64,000 nt of DNA from Streptomyces maremycinicus (GCF_001184025.1 NZ_BBYG01000016.1:62001-126000), one strand, 5' to 3'. Positions 39,261-53,134 are shown, numbered from the stretch's first letter. The notes: a model not told the origin generated them from the letters alone. Translations and numbers: made by a program.

Positions 39261-40463
39261 TCAGGTCAGCCGTCGCGTCACCAGGTCCCACACGATTTCG
39301 GCCAGAGCCTCCTTGGGCCCGTACGGCACAGGCGTTTCGCTGCCGTCGGCGCCCAGCACGACGGCCTCGTTCTCCTCGGAGCCGAAGGTCTTGCGCTCCC
39401 CCACCTCGTTCACCACCAGCAGATCGCAGCCCTTGCGGCGGAGCTTCGTCCGGCCGTTGGCCAGGACCTCGTCGGTCTCGGCCGCGAAGCCCACAACCAC
39501 CTGGTTGGAGCGCGCCCGGTCGGCGGAGACCTCCGCGAGGATGTCCGGATTTCGCACAAGAACGATGGGGTCCGGTTCCCGGCCGTCCTGCTTCTTGATC
39601 TTTCCGGCCGCGTATGTCTCCGGCCGGAAATCGGCCACGGCGGCCGCCATGACGACCGCGTCGGCGTCCGCGGCCGCCTTCAGGACCGCCTCGCGCAGCT
39701 GCACGGCCGTGCCGACCTGGACGACGTCCACCCCTGCCGGGTCGGGCAGGCCGGTGTTCGCCGCGATCAGCGTGACGCGGGCGCCCCGGGCGGCGGCGGT
39801 GCGGGCGAGGGCGTAGCCCTGCTTGCCGGACGACCGGTTGCCGAGGAAGCGGACCGGGTCGAGCGGCTCGCGGGTGCCGCCCGCGCTGACGACGACATGG
39901 CGGCCGGCGAGGTCGGGTTCGCGCACCCCCCTGGCCAGGACCCGGCGGCAGACCTCGAAGATCTCGCCCGGGTCGGGCAGCCGCCCCTTGCCGGTGTCGA
40001 CGCCGGTGAGGCGGCCGACGGCCGGCTCGATGACGACGGCGCCCCGGCGGCGCAGTGTCGCCACGTTCTCCTGGGTGGCCGGGTGCTCCCACATCTCTGT
40101 GTGCATCGCGGGGGCGAAGACGACCGGACAGCGGGCCGTGAGGAGGGTGTTGGTGAGGAGGTCGTCGGCGAGGCCGTGGGCCGCCTTGGCGAGCATGTCC
40201 GCCGTCGCCGGGGCGACGACCACCAGGTCGGCGTGCTGGCCGATGCGGACGTGCGGGACCTCGTGGACGTCGTCCCAGACCTCCGTGGAGACGGGGTGAC
40301 CGGAGAGGGCGGACCAGGTGGCGGCGCCGACGAAGTGCAGCGCCGAGGCGGTGGGGACCACCCGGACGTCATGACCCGACTCGGTCAGTCTGCGCAGCAG
40401 CTCACAGGCCTTGTAGGCGGCGATGCCACCACTGACCCCCAGAACGACCTTCGGCTTGTCCAC
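39261..40463 (-). CDS. coaBC: Bifunctional phosphopantothenoylcysteine decarboxylase / phosphopantothenate-cysteine ligase
   Basis: This 400-aa flavoprotein performs two steps of coenzyme A synthesis. The N-terminal CoaC part has the FMN-binding [19 protein letters not shown] and the active-site region [14 protein letters not shown]. The generic motif has asparagine where this has histidine, a variant I recall in other actinobacteria. The C-terminal CoaB part shows [20 protein letters not shown] and [19 protein letters not shown] for CTP and substrate binding. The start is GTG 40463 with GGGGAGAAACG upstream. It follows rpoZ in the usual gmk-rpoZ-coaBC-metK order. Confidence 0.94.
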   Translation of the reverse strand: MDKPKVVLGVSGGIAAYKACELLRRLTESGHDVRVVPTASALHFVGAATWSALSGHPVSTEVWDDVHEVPHVRIGQHADLVVVAPATADMLAKAAHGLADDLLTNTLLTARCPVVFAPAMHTEMWEHPATQENVATLRRRGAVVIEPAVGRLTGVDTGKGRLPDPGEIFEVCRRVLARGVREPDLAGRHVVVSAGGTREPLDPVRFLGNRSSGKQGYALARTAAARGARVTLIAANTGLPDPAGVDVVQVGTAVQLREAVLKAAADADAVVMAAAVADFRPETYAAGKIKKQDGREPDPIVLVRNPDILAEVSADRARSNQVVVGFAAETDEVLANGRTKLRRKGCDLLVVNEVGERKTFGSEENEAVVLGADGSETPVPYGPKEALAEIVWDLVTRRLT

Positions 40464-40525
40464 CGTTTCTCCCCGGACCTCGGAAAACGCACACCGCGGC
40501 TCCCGGCGTACGAGTCCATGAGACA

Positions 40526-40560
40526 CCACAGGCCCGGCAGTCGTGCTGCCGGGCCTGTGG
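40526..40560. terminator. Strong hairpin between rpoZ and coaBC
   Basis: CCACAGGCCCGGCAG and its exact complement form a 15-bp stem with a 5-nt loop (TCGTG) in the short rpoZ-coaBC gap. It lacks a U-tract and probably reduces or ends transcription from rpoZ into coaBC. Confidence 0.8.
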
Positions 40561-40585
40561 AAAAACCAACTGCGAACCGAAAATA

Positions 40586-40858
40586 CTACTGAGCGGGACC
40601 CTCGACGGCCTCGGACGTCAGCAGACCGGCGTTGATCTCGCGGAGGGCGATCGAGAGCGGCTTCTCGTGGACGTGGGTGTCCACGAGCGGACCGACGTAC
40701 TCGAGGAGGCCCTCGCCGAGCTGCGAGTAGTACGCGTTGATCTGGCGGGCCCGCTTGGCCGCGTAGATCACGAGGCTGTACTTCGAGTCGGTGGCCTCGA
40801 GGAGCTCGTCGATCGGCGGGTTGATGATGCCCTCGGGCGCGGAGATGGAAGAGGACAC
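40586..40858 (-). CDS. rpoZ: RNA polymerase omega subunit
   Basis: The 90-aa omega subunit binds the beta-prime C-terminus and stabilises core RNA polymerase. The sequence [29 protein letters not shown] is split here for quotation as [15 protein letters not shown] and [17 protein letters not shown]; it is the conserved omega core. The C-terminal part ([15 protein letters not shown]) is also typical of actinobacteria. The start is GTG 40858. gmk lies 52 nt upstream, a conserved arrangement. rpoZ deletion in streptomycetes affects antibiotic production and aerial growth. Confidence 0.96.
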   Translation of the reverse strand: MSSSISAPEGIINPPIDELLEATDSKYSLVIYAAKRARQINAYYSQLGEGLLEYVGPLVDTHVHEKPLSIALREINAGLLTSEAVEGPAQ

Positions 40859-40910
40859 GCTCTACCTTCCGATGGATGGGAAAGAACCGGTCGTGATCAC
40901 AGGGTCGTAA

Positions 40911-41504
40911 TCACACAACATCGACCAAGGCTAGCAGCTCACGTGCGACGTCCTCGACGGAGGTGTTGACCAGGGTCACGTCGAACTCCGGCTCGGCCGC
41001 GAGTTCGATCTTCGCGGCCGCCAGACGGCGCTCGATCACCTCGGGCGGCTCGGTGCCGCGCCCGGTGAGCCTGCGCACCAGTTCCTCCCAGGAGGGAGGT
41101 GCCAGGAACACCAGCCGGGCCTCGGGCATGGACTCACGGACCTGCCGCGCACCCTGGAGGTCGATCTCCAGCAGGACCGGCTCGCCCGACTCCAGGCGCT
41201 CCAGCACCGCGGCGCGCGGAGTGCCGTAGCGGTTGCCCGCGAACTCGGCCCACTCGAGCAGCTCGCCGTTGGCGATCAGCTTGTCCATCTCCTCGTCGGA
41301 GACGAAGAAGTAGTGGACACCGTGCTTCTCACCGGGCCGCGGCCTGCGGGTCGTCGCCGACACCGAGAGCCAGGCCTCGGGGTGTTCCTTGCGCATATGA
41401 GCGACGACCGTGCTCTTGCCGACCCCGGAGGGGCCGGAGAGCACGGTCAGCCGCGGACGTGCGTCCGGGGTTTCGGGGGTCGTCCCCCGGAGTTTTACTG
41501 CCAT
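40911..41504 (-). CDS. gmk: Guanylate kinase
   Basis: Gmk phosphorylates GMP to GDP. The 197-aa protein has the P-loop [15 protein letters not shown] (residues about 22-36), the GMP-binding segment [20 protein letters not shown], and [17 protein letters not shown]. The start is ATG 41504 with a short non-conserved N-terminal tail. It sits between sIHF (60 nt upstream) and rpoZ on the same strand, a syntenic block in actinobacteria. Confidence 0.97.
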   Translation of the reverse strand: MAVKLRGTTPETPDARPRLTVLSGPSGVGKSTVVAHMRKEHPEAWLSVSATTRRPRPGEKHGVHYFFVSDEEMDKLIANGELLEWAEFAGNRYGTPRAAVLERLESGEPVLLEIDLQGARQVRESMPEARLVFLAPPSWEELVRRLTGRGTEPPEVIERRLAAAKIELAAEPEFDVTLVNTSVEDVARELLALVDVV

Positions 41505-41564
41505 GCAGCGATTATTCCAGCAATCCCGGAGTGCCCGGGACTCCCTGCCCGTGGCACCCGGAAA

Positions 41565-41888
41565 TCAGGAGCCGGTGCTGCCGAACTCACGCTCCAGGGA
41601 CGCGATCTGGTTGGAACCGAGGCCGCGCACGCGGCGGCTCTCGGAGATGCCGAGTCGCTCCATGATCTGCTTGGCGCGGACCTTGCCCACGCCGGGGAGC
41701 GACTCCAGCAGGGCGGAGACCTTCATCTTGCCGATGACGTCGTTTTCCTGACCCTGCTTGATGACCTCGTGAAGCGAGGCGCCGGAGTGCTTGAGTCGAT
41801 TCTTGACCTCGGCCCGCTCCCGGCGAGCCGCGGCGGCCTTTTCGAGCGCGGCTGCGCGCTGTTCGGGGGTAAGGGGCGGAAGAGCCAC
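41565..41888 (-). CDS. sihf: Streptomyces integration host factor
   Basis: sIHF is a small basic nucleoid-associated protein that binds DNA non-specifically through a helix-two-turns-helix, affects topology, and is needed for normal sporulation and antibiotic production. The 107-aa product matches the length known for S. coelicolor. The N-terminal helix is TPEQRAAALEKAAAARRER and the DNA-binding core is SLPGVGKVRAKQIMERLGIS. I chose GTG 41888 (VALPPLTPEQ) behind GAGGTGA; upstream codons to 41951 are not conserved. The 279-bp leader (41889-42167) contains no gene, but its far end carries the pyr operon terminator. Confidence 0.95.
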   Translation of the reverse strand: MALPPLTPEQRAAALEKAAAARRERAEVKNRLKHSGASLHEVIKQGQENDVIGKMKVSALLESLPGVGKVRAKQIMERLGISESRRVRGLGSNQIASLEREFGSTGS

Positions 41889-42128
41889 GCCTACGTCACC
41901 TCGGATGTCGAACTGTCGGATACGGACCGGTGAGGAACCTAGTCGCCCCACACCTGGTGAGTTACGAGCAACACGCGCTGCCCGTTCACTCTCCGTCGGA
42001 GACTAGCGGCCAACTCCGCCAGAGTCAGCGAGAACAGAGGAAAAGTCCTGGTCAGCCTCCGTAGGGCCAGACATTTAAGACATAGTGCCCCGGATTTGAG
42101 GATGTATCCAGACTCAAGTCGCCCCGGA

Positions 42129-42158
42129 GCCGCCCGACCGAGCCCCCGGTCGGGCGGC
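42129..42158 (-). terminator. Terminator at the end of the pyr operon
   Basis: GCCGCCCGACCG and its complement form a 12-bp stem with a 6-nt loop, starting 10 bases after the pyrF stop codon. It ends the pyrR-to-pyrF transcription unit. Confidence 0.85.
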
Positions 42159-42167
42159 CGACGCCGT

Positions 42168-43010
42168 CTAAACGTCCTCCACGGCGGCGCGGACCTCTCG
42201 CGCGAAACGATCCACGGCGTCACGCAGAGCGACGATGTCGGGACCGTGACGCAACACACCCCGGCTCACGTTCGGGACGACATTGCGCACCGCGGAGCCG
42301 AAGACCCCCGGCAGGTCGGCCGGGGTCGCCCCCTGAGCGCCGACGCCGGGCGCGAGGAGCGGACCGTTGATGTCGAGGTCGTACGTCGAGAGATCGCCCA
42401 GGGTGGCGCCCACGACCGCTCCGAAGGAGCCCAGCGGCTCCTCCCCCGCGTTCTCCGCGGCCAGGTGCGCCAGCATCGTCGCGCCCACGTCGCGCCCGTC
42501 GGCCCGCACCGCGTGCTGGACCTCGCCGCCCTCCGGGTTGGAGGTCAGCGCCAGCACGAACAGCCCGGCGCCGCTCTCGCGGGCCGCCGCCACCGCCGGC
42601 GACAGGGAACCGTAACCGAGGTACGGCGACACGGTGAGGGCGTCGGAGAACAGCGGGGCGTCCTTGTGCAGGAAGGACTCGGCGTACGCGGCCATCGTCG
42701 AGCCGATGTCCCCGCGCTTGGCGTCCATCACCACCAGGGCACCGGCCGCCCGCGCCTCCTGCACGGTCTTCTCCAGGACGGCGATCCCGCGCGAGCCGAA
42801 CCGCTCGAAGAACGCGCTCTGCGGCTTCAGCAGGGCGACCCGGTCGGCCGTGGCCTCGACGACCGTGCGGCTGAACCGCTCCAGGCCGGAGACGTCGTCG
42901 TTCAGCCCCCACTCGGCGAGCAGGGAGGCGTGCGGGTCGATGCCGACGCAGAGCGGGCCGCGCTCGTCCATGGCCCGGCGCAGCCGCGCGCCGAAGGGCT
43001 CCAGGGTCAT
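42168..43010 (-). CDS. pyrF: Orotidine 5'-phosphate decarboxylase
   Basis: PyrF removes CO2 from OMP to give UMP, the last step of the pathway. The 280-aa protein is of the longer (mycobacterial-type) class. [16 protein letters not shown] lies at the start, the catalytic [10 protein letters not shown] (lysine flanked by aspartates) is near residue 97, and [14 protein letters not shown] provides the phosphate loop. The ATG overlaps the pyrD stop as ATGA, so the two final enzymes of the operon are translationally coupled. A terminator hairpin follows. Confidence 0.96.
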   Translation of the reverse strand: MTLEPFGARLRRAMDERGPLCVGIDPHASLLAEWGLNDDVSGLERFSRTVVEATADRVALLKPQSAFFERFGSRGIAVLEKTVQEARAAGALVVMDAKRGDIGSTMAAYAESFLHKDAPLFSDALTVSPYLGYGSLSPAVAAARESGAGLFVLALTSNPEGGEVQHAVRADGRDVGATMLAHLAAENAGEEPLGSFGAVVGATLGDLSTYDLDINGPLLAPGVGAQGATPADLPGVFGSAVRNVVPNVSRGVLRHGPDIVALRDAVDRFAREVRAAVEDV

Positions 43011-44113
43011 GCCGTCTTCCTCACGTCGGCGCCGACCGCGTCGGCGAGAGTGGCGTAGGGGCTCGTCCGCAGGCGGGCGGCCAGGCCCTTGTGGATCGCG
43101 CGGCCCCAGAAGGGCCCCTCGTAGACGAAGGCGCTGTACCCCTGGACCAGCGTGGCACCGGCCAGGATGCGCTGCCAGGCGTCCTCGGCGTCCTCGACGC
43201 CGCCGACACCCACGAGGGTGACGCGGTCGCCCACGCGCGCGTAGAGGCGGCGCAGCACCTCCAGCGAGCGGGCCTTGAGGGGCGCTCCGGACAGACCGCC
43301 GGTCTCCTCGACCAGGGAGGGCTCGGACCGCAGACCGAGTCCCTCGCGCGCGATGGTGGTGTTGGTGGCGATGATCCCGTCCAGGCCGAGTTCCACGGCC
43401 AGGTCGGCCACCGCGTCGACGTCCTCGTCGGCCAGGTCGGGGGCGATCTTGACCAGCAGCGGGACCCGCCGTGCGGTCACGACCCGGTCGGCGGCCTCGC
43501 GGACGGCGCTCAGCAGCGGCCGCAGCGCCTCGGTGGCCTGGAGGTTGCGCAGCCCCGGGGTGTTCGGCGAGGAGACGTTGACCACCAGGTAGTCGGCGTA
43601 CGGCGCGAGCCGCTCGGTCGACTTCACGTAGTCGCCGACGGCCTCTTCCTCGGGTACGACCTTGGTCTTGCCGATGTTGACGCCCACGACCGGCTTGAAG
43701 ACGGGCGTACGGGAGGCCAGGCGCGCGGCCACGGCCAGCGAGCCCTCGTTGTTGAAGCCCATCCGGTTGATGAGCGCGCGGTCCTGCACGAGCCGGAACA
43801 GCCGCTGGGCGGGGTTGCCGGGCTGCGGCTCACCGGTGACCGTGCCGATCTCGACGTGGTCGAAGCCCAGCATCGACATCCCGTCGATGGCGACGGCGTT
43901 CTTGTCGAAGCCGGCGGCGAGCCCGAAGGGGCCGTGCATGCGCAGCCCGAAGGCCTCGGTGCGCAGTTCCTCGTACCGGGGGGCCAGGGCGGCCGCGACG
44001 AACGTGCGCAGCACCGGGATCCGGACGACGAGCCGGATCCAGCGGAAGGCCAGGTGATGGGCGCGCTCGGGATCCATCCGCCGGAAGACCAGCCGGAAGA
44101 AGAGGTTGTACAT
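43007..44113 (-). CDS. pyrD: Dihydroorotate dehydrogenase (class 2, membrane-associated)
   Basis: PyrD oxidises dihydroorotate to orotate and passes electrons to quinones. The 368-aa class 2 enzyme has an N-terminal amphipathic helix for membrane contact ([20 protein letters not shown]), [16 protein letters not shown] for FMN, the catalytic serine region [13 protein letters not shown] and [12 protein letters not shown]. Two ATGs are close together (44119 and 44113). I prefer 44113 because GGAGG is then 8 nt upstream, while for the other it is only 2 nt away. carB lies upstream across a hairpin-containing gap. Confidence 0.96.
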   Translation of the reverse strand: MYNLFFRLVFRRMDPERAHHLAFRWIRLVVRIPVLRTFVAAALAPRYEELRTEAFGLRMHGPFGLAAGFDKNAVAIDGMSMLGFDHVEIGTVTGEPQPGNPAQRLFRLVQDRALINRMGFNNEGSLAVAARLASRTPVFKPVVGVNIGKTKVVPEEEAVGDYVKSTERLAPYADYLVVNVSSPNTPGLRNLQATEALRPLLSAVREAADRVVTARRVPLLVKIAPDLADEDVDAVADLAVELGLDGIIATNTTIAREGLGLRSEPSLVEETGGLSGAPLKARSLEVLRRLYARVGDRVTLVGVGGVEDAEDAWQRILAGATLVQGYSAFVYEGPFWGRAIHKGLAARLRTSPYATLADAVGADVRKTA

Positions 44114-44156
44114 GATCATGTCCTCCGAGGAGCCTCGCGAAGAGGTGTCATGAAGA

Positions 44157-44182
44157 GGGGGACACCGTTTCCGGTGTCCCCC
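44157..44182 (-). terminator. Hairpin between carB and pyrD inside the pyr operon
   Basis: GGGGGACACCG and its complement form an 11-bp stem with loop TTTC, 9 bases after the carB stop. There is no U-run. It may be a partial terminator, a processing site or an mRNA stabiliser that sets different levels for pyrD-pyrF. Confidence 0.7.
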
Positions 44183-44191
44183 TGAGGGCTG

Positions 44192-47492
<3,301 letters not shown>

Positions 47493-47500
<8 letters not shown>

Positions 47501-48635
47501 GCTGGCCCTCCATCAGGGATACGAAGCGGTCGAACAGGTAGGCGGCGTCGTGGGGGCCCGCTGCCGCTTCGGGGTGGTACTGGACGGAGAAGGCCGGCTG
47601 GTCGAGCAGCTGGAGCCCCTCCACGACGTTGTCGTTGAGGCAGACGTGGGAGACCTCGGCGCGGCCGAACTTCGTCTCGCTGACCTTGTCCAGCGGCGCG
47701 TCCACGGCGAACCCGTGGTTGTGCGCGGTGACCTCGACCTTGCCGGTCGTGCGGTCCTGGACCGGCTGGTTGATGCCGCGGTGGCCGTACTTCAGCTTGT
47801 AGGTGCCGAAGCCGAGGGCGCGGCCGAGGATCTGGTTGCCGAAGCAGATACCGAACAGCGGCGTGCGGCGCTCCAGCACCTCGGTCATCAGCGCGACCGG
47901 ACCGTCGGCGGTGGCCGGGTCGCCCGGGCCGTTGGAGAAGAACACGCCGTCGGGGGCGACGGCGTACACCTCGGCCGCCGAGGCGGTGGCCGGGAGCACG
48001 TGCACCTCGATGCCGCGCTCGGCCATGCGGTGCGGGGTCATGCCCTTGATGCCGAGGTCGATGGCGGCGACGGTGAAGCGCTTCTCGCCGACCGCGGGGA
48101 CGACGTAGGCCTCCTTGGTGGCGACCTCCTCGTAGAGGCTCGCGCCCTTCATGTGCGGCTGGGCCTGCACGCGCGCGAGGAGCTCGGTGTCCGAGCCGAT
48201 CGCCTCGCCGGAGAAGATGCCGGCCCGCATCGAGCCGCCCTCCCGGAGGTGGCGGGTGAGCGCGCGGGTGTCGATGCCGCAGATGCCGACGACGTTCTGT
48301 GCGACGAGCTCGGCGTCCAGGGAGCGCTCGGCGCGCCAGTTGGAGGGCACGCGCGCGGGATCGCGTACGACGTAGCCGGAGACCCAGATGCGGCCCGACT
48401 CGTCGTCCTCGTCGTTCCAGCCGGTGTTGCCGATCTGCGGGGCGGTCGCGACGACGATCTGACGGTCGTACGACGGGTCGGTGAGGGTCTCCTGGTAGCC
48501 GGTCATGCCGGTGGAGAACACCGCTTCGCCGAAGGTCTCCCCCAGGGCCCCGTAGGCGCGGCCGCGGAAGATCCGGCCGTCCTCCAGGACGAGTACGGCG
48601 GGAACCTTGGTGGTTCCCCTGGTGGAGGTCGTCAT
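47493..48635 (-). CDS. carA: Carbamoyl-phosphate synthase, small (glutaminase) subunit
   Basis: CarA is the glutamine amidotransferase that channels ammonia to CarB. The 380-aa protein has an N-terminal CarA domain ([32 protein letters not shown]) and a class I GATase domain. The latter has the nucleophile in [15 protein letters not shown] and the His-Glu pair in [11 protein letters not shown]. The ATG at 48635 overlaps the stop of the upstream PH-domain gene as ATGA. The order pyrC-(membrane protein)-carA-carB is conserved in actinobacteria including mycobacteria. Confidence 0.97.
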
Positions 48636-49213
48636 CGTGCGCCTTCCGTTTCCGTCGGGTTCTCGGTCTTGTCGATCATGGAGTTGATGGCTTCGACCCA
48701 CGCGCCGTGCTCGGCCGCGTGGTCCGAGCGGAAGCCGGAGTCGAGCAGCTTGCCGCCGTGCGCCCAGGTCACCACCAGCAGTCCGCCCTCGGTGAGGACC
48801 TTGCCGGCGATGCCCTTGTCGAGCCGGGCCTCGCGCAGTGCGGCGACCGGGACGAAGAAGTCCGTCGCGCCGGGGCGTACGACGTCCAGCCCCGCCGCCG
48901 TCAGGGTGAGCTCGACCCTGCTGCGGGTGCCCAGGCCGTGTGCCACGACACGGTCGAGCCACTGCCCCGCGGTGGTGGAGCCGTGGTAACGGCCGCTCAT
49001 GCCCAGTCTCACCGGGCCGGGGTCGTCCGGCGCGGCGAGGAGTTCGGGCAGGTCGCCCTGGAGCGTGCCGCGCCACTTCCATCCCTCGCGCATCAGCCAG
49101 TAGACGAGCGCGACGAAGAGGCCGAGACCGACCACCCAGCCGATCCGCGCGGCCCAGTCGGTCACTTCGGCCGATTCCTTCTCGGCCGCGAGCAAGAGTG
49201 CAGCAGATGTCAC
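48632..49213 (-). CDS. PH-like-domain membrane protein inside the pyr operon
   Basis: The 193-aa protein has one transmembrane helix at about residues 24-42 ([20 protein letters not shown]). A cytosolic PH-like domain follows ([61 protein letters not shown]). A homologue occupies the same place in the mycobacterial pyr operon (Rv1382, from memory), so a role tied to pyrimidine synthesis or CPSase localisation is plausible but unproven. The GTG start at 49213 overlaps the pyrC stop (GTGA), and its stop overlaps carA (ATGA), so it is translated in strict coupling with both. Confidence 0.82.
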   Translation of the reverse strand: MTSAALLLAAEKESAEVTDWAARIGWVVGLGLFVALVYWLMREGWKWRGTLQGDLPELLAAPDDPGPVRLGMSGRYHGSTTAGQWLDRVVAHGLGTRSRVELTLTAAGLDVVRPGATDFFVPVAALREARLDKGIAGKVLTEGGLLVVTWAHGGKLLDSGFRSDHAAEHGAWVEAINSMIDKTENPTETEGAR

Positions 49214-50496
49214 GTGAGCTTCCCGTCGACGAGCGTGGCCTTGCCCCGGAGCCACGTGTGCGTGACACGGCCCGGCAGCTCACGCCCCTGGTACGGGGTG
49301 TTCCGGCTGCGCGAGGCGAAGCCCGCGGGGTCCACCGACCCACGGTATTCCGTGTCGACGAGCGTGAGGTTGGCGGGCTCACCTGCCGAGACGGGGCGAC
49401 CGTGGCCCGTGGCCCGTCCGATCAGGGCGGGCTTGAACGACATCCGGCTCGCGACCCCGGCCCAGTCCAGCAGGCCCGTCTCCACCATCGTCTCCTGGAC
49501 CACCGACAGCGCGGTCTCCAGGCCGACCATGCCCATGGCTGCGGCGGCCCACTCGCAGTCCTTGTCCTCGTGCGGGTGCGGGGCGTGGTCGGTGGCGACG
49601 ATGTCGATGGTGCCGTCGGCGAGCGCCTCGCGCAGGGCGAGCACGTCCTTCTCGGTGCGCAGCGGCGGGTTCACCTTGTAGACCGGGTTGTAGCTGCGCA
49701 CCAGCTCGTCGGTGAGCAGCAGGTGGTGCGGGGTGACCTCGGCGGTCACGTCGATGCCGCGGGACTTCGCCCAGCGGACGATCTCGACGGACCCGGCGGT
49801 GGAGAGGTGGCAGATGTGGACGCGGGAGCCCACGTGCTCGGCGAGCAGGACGTCCCGGGCGATGATCGACTCCTCGGCCACCGCCGGCCAGCCCCCGAGC
49901 CCCAGCTCGGCGGAGACGACACCCTCGTTCATCTGGGCGCCCTCGGTCAGCCTCGGCTCCTGCGCGTGCTGGGCGACGACCCCGCCGAAGGCCTTCACGT
50001 ACTCCAGGGCCCGGCGCATGATCACGGCGTCGTCGACGCACTTGCCGTCGTCGGAGAAGACGGTGACACCGGCCGCGGACTCGTGCATGGCGCCCAGCTC
50101 GGCGAGCTTGCGGCCCTCCAGGCCGACCGTGACCGCGCCGATGGGCTGCACGTCGCAGTAGCCGTGCTCCTGTCCGAGCCGGTAGACCTGCTCGACCACA
50201 CCCGCGGTGTCGGCCACCGGGAAGGTGTTGGCCATGGCGAACACGGCCGTGTAGCCGCCGGAGGCGGCGGCGCGGGTGCCGGTCAGCACCGTCTCGGAGT
50301 CCTCGCGGCCCGGCTCGCGCAGATGGGTGTGCAGGTCGACCAGGCCCGGCAGCAGCACCTTGCCGCCGGCCTCGACCACCTCGGCTCCCTCGGCGGACAG
50401 TCCCGCGCCGACGGCCTCGATGACCGCGCCGTCGATCAGGACGTCCTGCGGCTCGCCGCCGAGCACCTTCGCACCACGGATAAGGATCTTGCTCAT
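49210..50496 (-). CDS. pyrC: Dihydroorotase (class I)
   Basis: PyrC cyclises carbamoyl aspartate to dihydroorotate. The 428-aa amidohydrolase has the zinc-binding [16 protein letters not shown], the metal-ligand histidines in VAQHAQEP and VHICHLST, and the catalytic [15 protein letters not shown]. The start is ATG 50496 ([14 protein letters not shown]); an in-frame extension into pyrB was rejected. Only 5 nt separate it from the pyrB stop. In this class PyrB and PyrC often associate; both metal sites look intact here. Confidence 0.97.
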   Translation of the reverse strand: MSKILIRGAKVLGGEPQDVLIDGAVIEAVGAGLSAEGAEVVEAGGKVLLPGLVDLHTHLREPGREDSETVLTGTRAAASGGYTAVFAMANTFPVADTAGVVEQVYRLGQEHGYCDVQPIGAVTVGLEGRKLAELGAMHESAAGVTVFSDDGKCVDDAVIMRRALEYVKAFGGVVAQHAQEPRLTEGAQMNEGVVSAELGLGGWPAVAEESIIARDVLLAEHVGSRVHICHLSTAGSVEIVRWAKSRGIDVTAEVTPHHLLLTDELVRSYNPVYKVNPPLRTEKDVLALREALADGTIDIVATDHAPHPHEDKDCEWAAAAMGMVGLETALSVVQETMVETGLLDWAGVASRMSFKPALIGRATGHGRPVSAGEPANLTLVDTEYRGSVDPAGFASRSRNTPYQGRELPGRVTHTWLRGKATLVDGKLT

Positions 50497-50501
50497 GGTT
50501 C

Positions 50502-51485
50502 TTACTTCTCCTCGGTGGTGGTGCGGGCGTGGCTGACGGCGGGCTCGTTGCCGCCCAGGAGCAGGTAGAGGACGGCCATCCGGACGGACACGCCGTTGGC
50601 GACCTGTTCGACGACGGTGCAGCGCTCGGAGTCGGCGACCTCGGCGGTGATCTCCATGCCCCGGACCATCGGACCGGGGTGCATGACGATGGCGTGCTCG
50701 GGCATCCGCGCCATGCGGTCGCCGTCGAGGCCGTAGCGCCGCGAGTACTCGCGCTCGGTCGGGAAGAACGCGGCGTTCATCCGCTCGCGCTGCACGCGCA
50801 GCATCATCACCGCGTCGGACTTGGGCAGCGTGCTGTCGAGGTCGTACGACACCTCGCACGGCCAGGTCTCGATGCCGACCGGCACCAGGGTGGGCGGGGC
50901 GACCAGGGTGACCTCGGCGCCGAGCGTGTGCAGCAGGTCGACGTTGGAGCGGGCGACCCGGCTGTGCAGGACGTCGCCGACGATCGTGATGCGCTTGCCG
51001 GCGAGGTCCTGGCCGAGCCCGGCGTCCCGGCCGACCAGTCGGCGGCGCATGGTGAAGGCGTCCAGGAGGGCCTGGGTGGGGTGCTGGTGGGTGCCGTCTC
51101 CGGCGTTGACGACGACCGCATCGATCCAGCCGGAGGTGGCCAGGCGGTAGGGCGCGCCGGAGGCGCCGTGCCGGATGACGACCGCGTCGACGCCCATGGC
51201 CTCCAGCGTCTGCGCGGTGTCCTTCAGGGACTCGCCCTTCGACACCGACGAGCCCTTGGCGGAGAAGTTGATGACGTCCGCGGAGAGGCGCTTCTCGGCG
51301 GCCTCGAAGGAGATCCGCGTGCGGGTCGAGTCCTCGAAGAAGAGGTTGACGATCGTGCGGCCGCGCAGGGTCGGCAGTTTCTTGATGGGCCGGTCCGCGA
51401 CCCGGGCCATCTCCTCGGCGGTGTCGAGGATGAGGACGGCGTCGTCGCGGGTCAGGTCGGCGGCCGAGATGAGATGACGCTGCAT
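50502..51485 (-). CDS. pyrB: Aspartate carbamoyltransferase, catalytic subunit
   Basis: PyrB condenses carbamoyl phosphate and aspartate. The 327-aa protein shows the carbamoyl-phosphate loop [19 protein letters not shown], the region [19 protein letters not shown] and [12 protein letters not shown] near the C-terminus. No regulatory subunit PyrI is present, as normal in actinobacteria, so control comes from PyrR and CarB. The ATG at 51485 lies 96 nt downstream of pyrR; that gap holds no clear hairpin. Confidence 0.97.
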   Translation of the reverse strand: MQRHLISAADLTRDDAVLILDTAEEMARVADRPIKKLPTLRGRTIVNLFFEDSTRTRISFEAAEKRLSADVINFSAKGSSVSKGESLKDTAQTLEAMGVDAVVIRHGASGAPYRLATSGWIDAVVVNAGDGTHQHPTQALLDAFTMRRRLVGRDAGLGQDLAGKRITIVGDVLHSRVARSNVDLLHTLGAEVTLVAPPTLVPVGIETWPCEVSYDLDSTLPKSDAVMMLRVQRERMNAAFFPTEREYSRRYGLDGDRMARMPEHAIVMHPGPMVRGMEITAEVADSERCTVVEQVANGVSVRMAVLYLLLGGNEPAVSHARTTTEEK

Positions 51486-51581
51486 CTGTCAGGCTCCGTA
51501 AGGCAGTTCAGGTATGGGGAGACCACGGGCGTGCAGGGCACGGCTGTGGAGCGCACGGCACCGGGGCCGCACGCGCGCGTG

Positions 51582-52202
<621 letters not shown>

Positions 52203-52319
52203 CCTTAAAGGACGTCGGATTTGCGCCATCCACGGTAGCAGGCCGGGACACCGGCCTGATCACCCCCTTGGCGTAATCGGCCACGGATACCACGGAAGCG
52301 TCGGTGTGGACCATTCGGC

Positions 52320-52362
52320 TTGACTCAGAAGAATCACGCTGCGTAACCTCACAGTGAGTTAC
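52320..52362 (+). promoter_or_regulatory. bldD promoter with overlapping BldD operator
   Basis: TTGACT (52320-52325) and TAACCT (52344-52349), 18 bp apart, form a vegetative-type promoter. The near-palindrome GTAACCTCACAGTGAGTTAC (52343-52362; one bulged base) covers the -10 element and start site. It contains AGTGAGTTACC, close to the BldD box. This fits the known BldD autorepression. Confidence 0.75.
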
Positions 52363-52406
52363 CAGCACGCGGCTCGCGCCGCGTCTACCCAGTGCCGGGG
52401 AGCTAT

Positions 52407-52907
52407 ATGTCCAGCGAATACGCCAAACAACTCGGGGCCAAGCTCCGGGCGATCCGCACCCAGCAGGGCCTTTCCCTCCACGGTGTCGAGGAGAAGTCCC
52501 AGGGACGCTGGAAGGCGGTCGTGGTCGGTTCGTACGAGCGCGGCGACCGCGCGGTGACCGTGCAGCGCCTTGCCGAGCTGGCGGACTTCTACGGCGTCCC
52601 CGTGCAGGAGCTGCTGCCGGGCACCACTCCGGGCGGCGCCGCCGAGCCGCCGCCGAAGCTGGTCCTCGACCTGGAGCGACTGGCCCACGTGCCGGTCGAG
52701 AAGGCGGGCCCCCTCCAGCGGTACGCGGCCACGATCCAGTCCCAGCGCGGTGACTACAACGGCAAGGTGCTGTCGATCCGCCAGGACGACCTGCGCACGC
52801 TCGCCGTCATCTACGACCAGTCGCCCTCGGTCCTGACCGAGCAGCTGATCAGCTGGGGCGTGCTGGACGCGGACGCGCGTCGCGCGGTCTCCCACGAAGA
52901 GGGCTGA
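52407..52907 (+). CDS. bldD: Developmental master regulator BldD (c-di-GMP-responsive)
   Basis: BldD represses sporulation genes during vegetative growth, and tetrameric c-di-GMP drives its dimerisation. The 166-aa protein has an N-terminal XRE-type helix-turn-helix (residues about 10-70, GVEEKSQGRWKAVVVGSYER). The C-terminal c-di-GMP signature is R114-G-D116, eight residues, then R125-Q-D-D128. Both halves of the signature are intact. ATG 52407 (MSSEYAKQLGAKLR) matches the known N-terminus; an ATG-like extension of five codons upstream was rejected. A strong terminator follows, and the gene is monocistronic. Confidence 0.98.
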   Translation: MSSEYAKQLGAKLRAIRTQQGLSLHGVEEKSQGRWKAVVVGSYERGDRAVTVQRLAELADFYGVPVQELLPGTTPGGAAEPPPKLVLDLERLAHVPVEKAGPLQRYAATIQSQRGDYNGKVLSIRQDDLRTLAVIYDQSPSVLTEQLISWGVLDADARRAVSHEEG

Positions 52908-52938
52908 GCAGGGCGACAGCGCTCAGCAGAAACGTGCC

Positions 52939-52982
52939 GCCGGGGTGGCCGGAACCTGATGGTTCCGGCCACCCCGGCTTTT
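52939..52982 (+). terminator. Intrinsic terminator of bldD
   Basis: An 18-bp perfect stem (52939-52956 with 52961-52978), loop TGAT, is followed by TTTT (52979-52982). It has a rare U-tail for this GC-rich genome. It lies 32 bp after the bldD stop. Confidence 0.93.
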
Positions 52983-53042
52983 GGCGCGGACACGCCGGAG
53001 GGCCCACAGCGCGTGCTGTGGGCCCTCCGGCGTGTCCGCGCC
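52983..53042. terminator. 28-bp perfect inverted repeat with 4-base loop, next to the bldD terminator
   Basis: The arms 52983-53010 and 53015-53042 are exact complements over 28 bp around the loop GCGT; the left arm begins GGCGCGGACACGCCGG. It directly abuts the bldD terminator and lies 93 bp from the convergent nusB stop. It could terminate nusB transcription from the other side. Its length and perfection are unusual for a terminator. Confidence 0.93.
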
Positions 53043-53134
53043 CCGAGGGACGCGGGAAACCTCGCGACGAGCCACAGAGGGCCCGCGGGCCTCCTGAGGC
53101 CCACGGTTCCCAGGCTCCCCTGCGGAGCTGTTCG

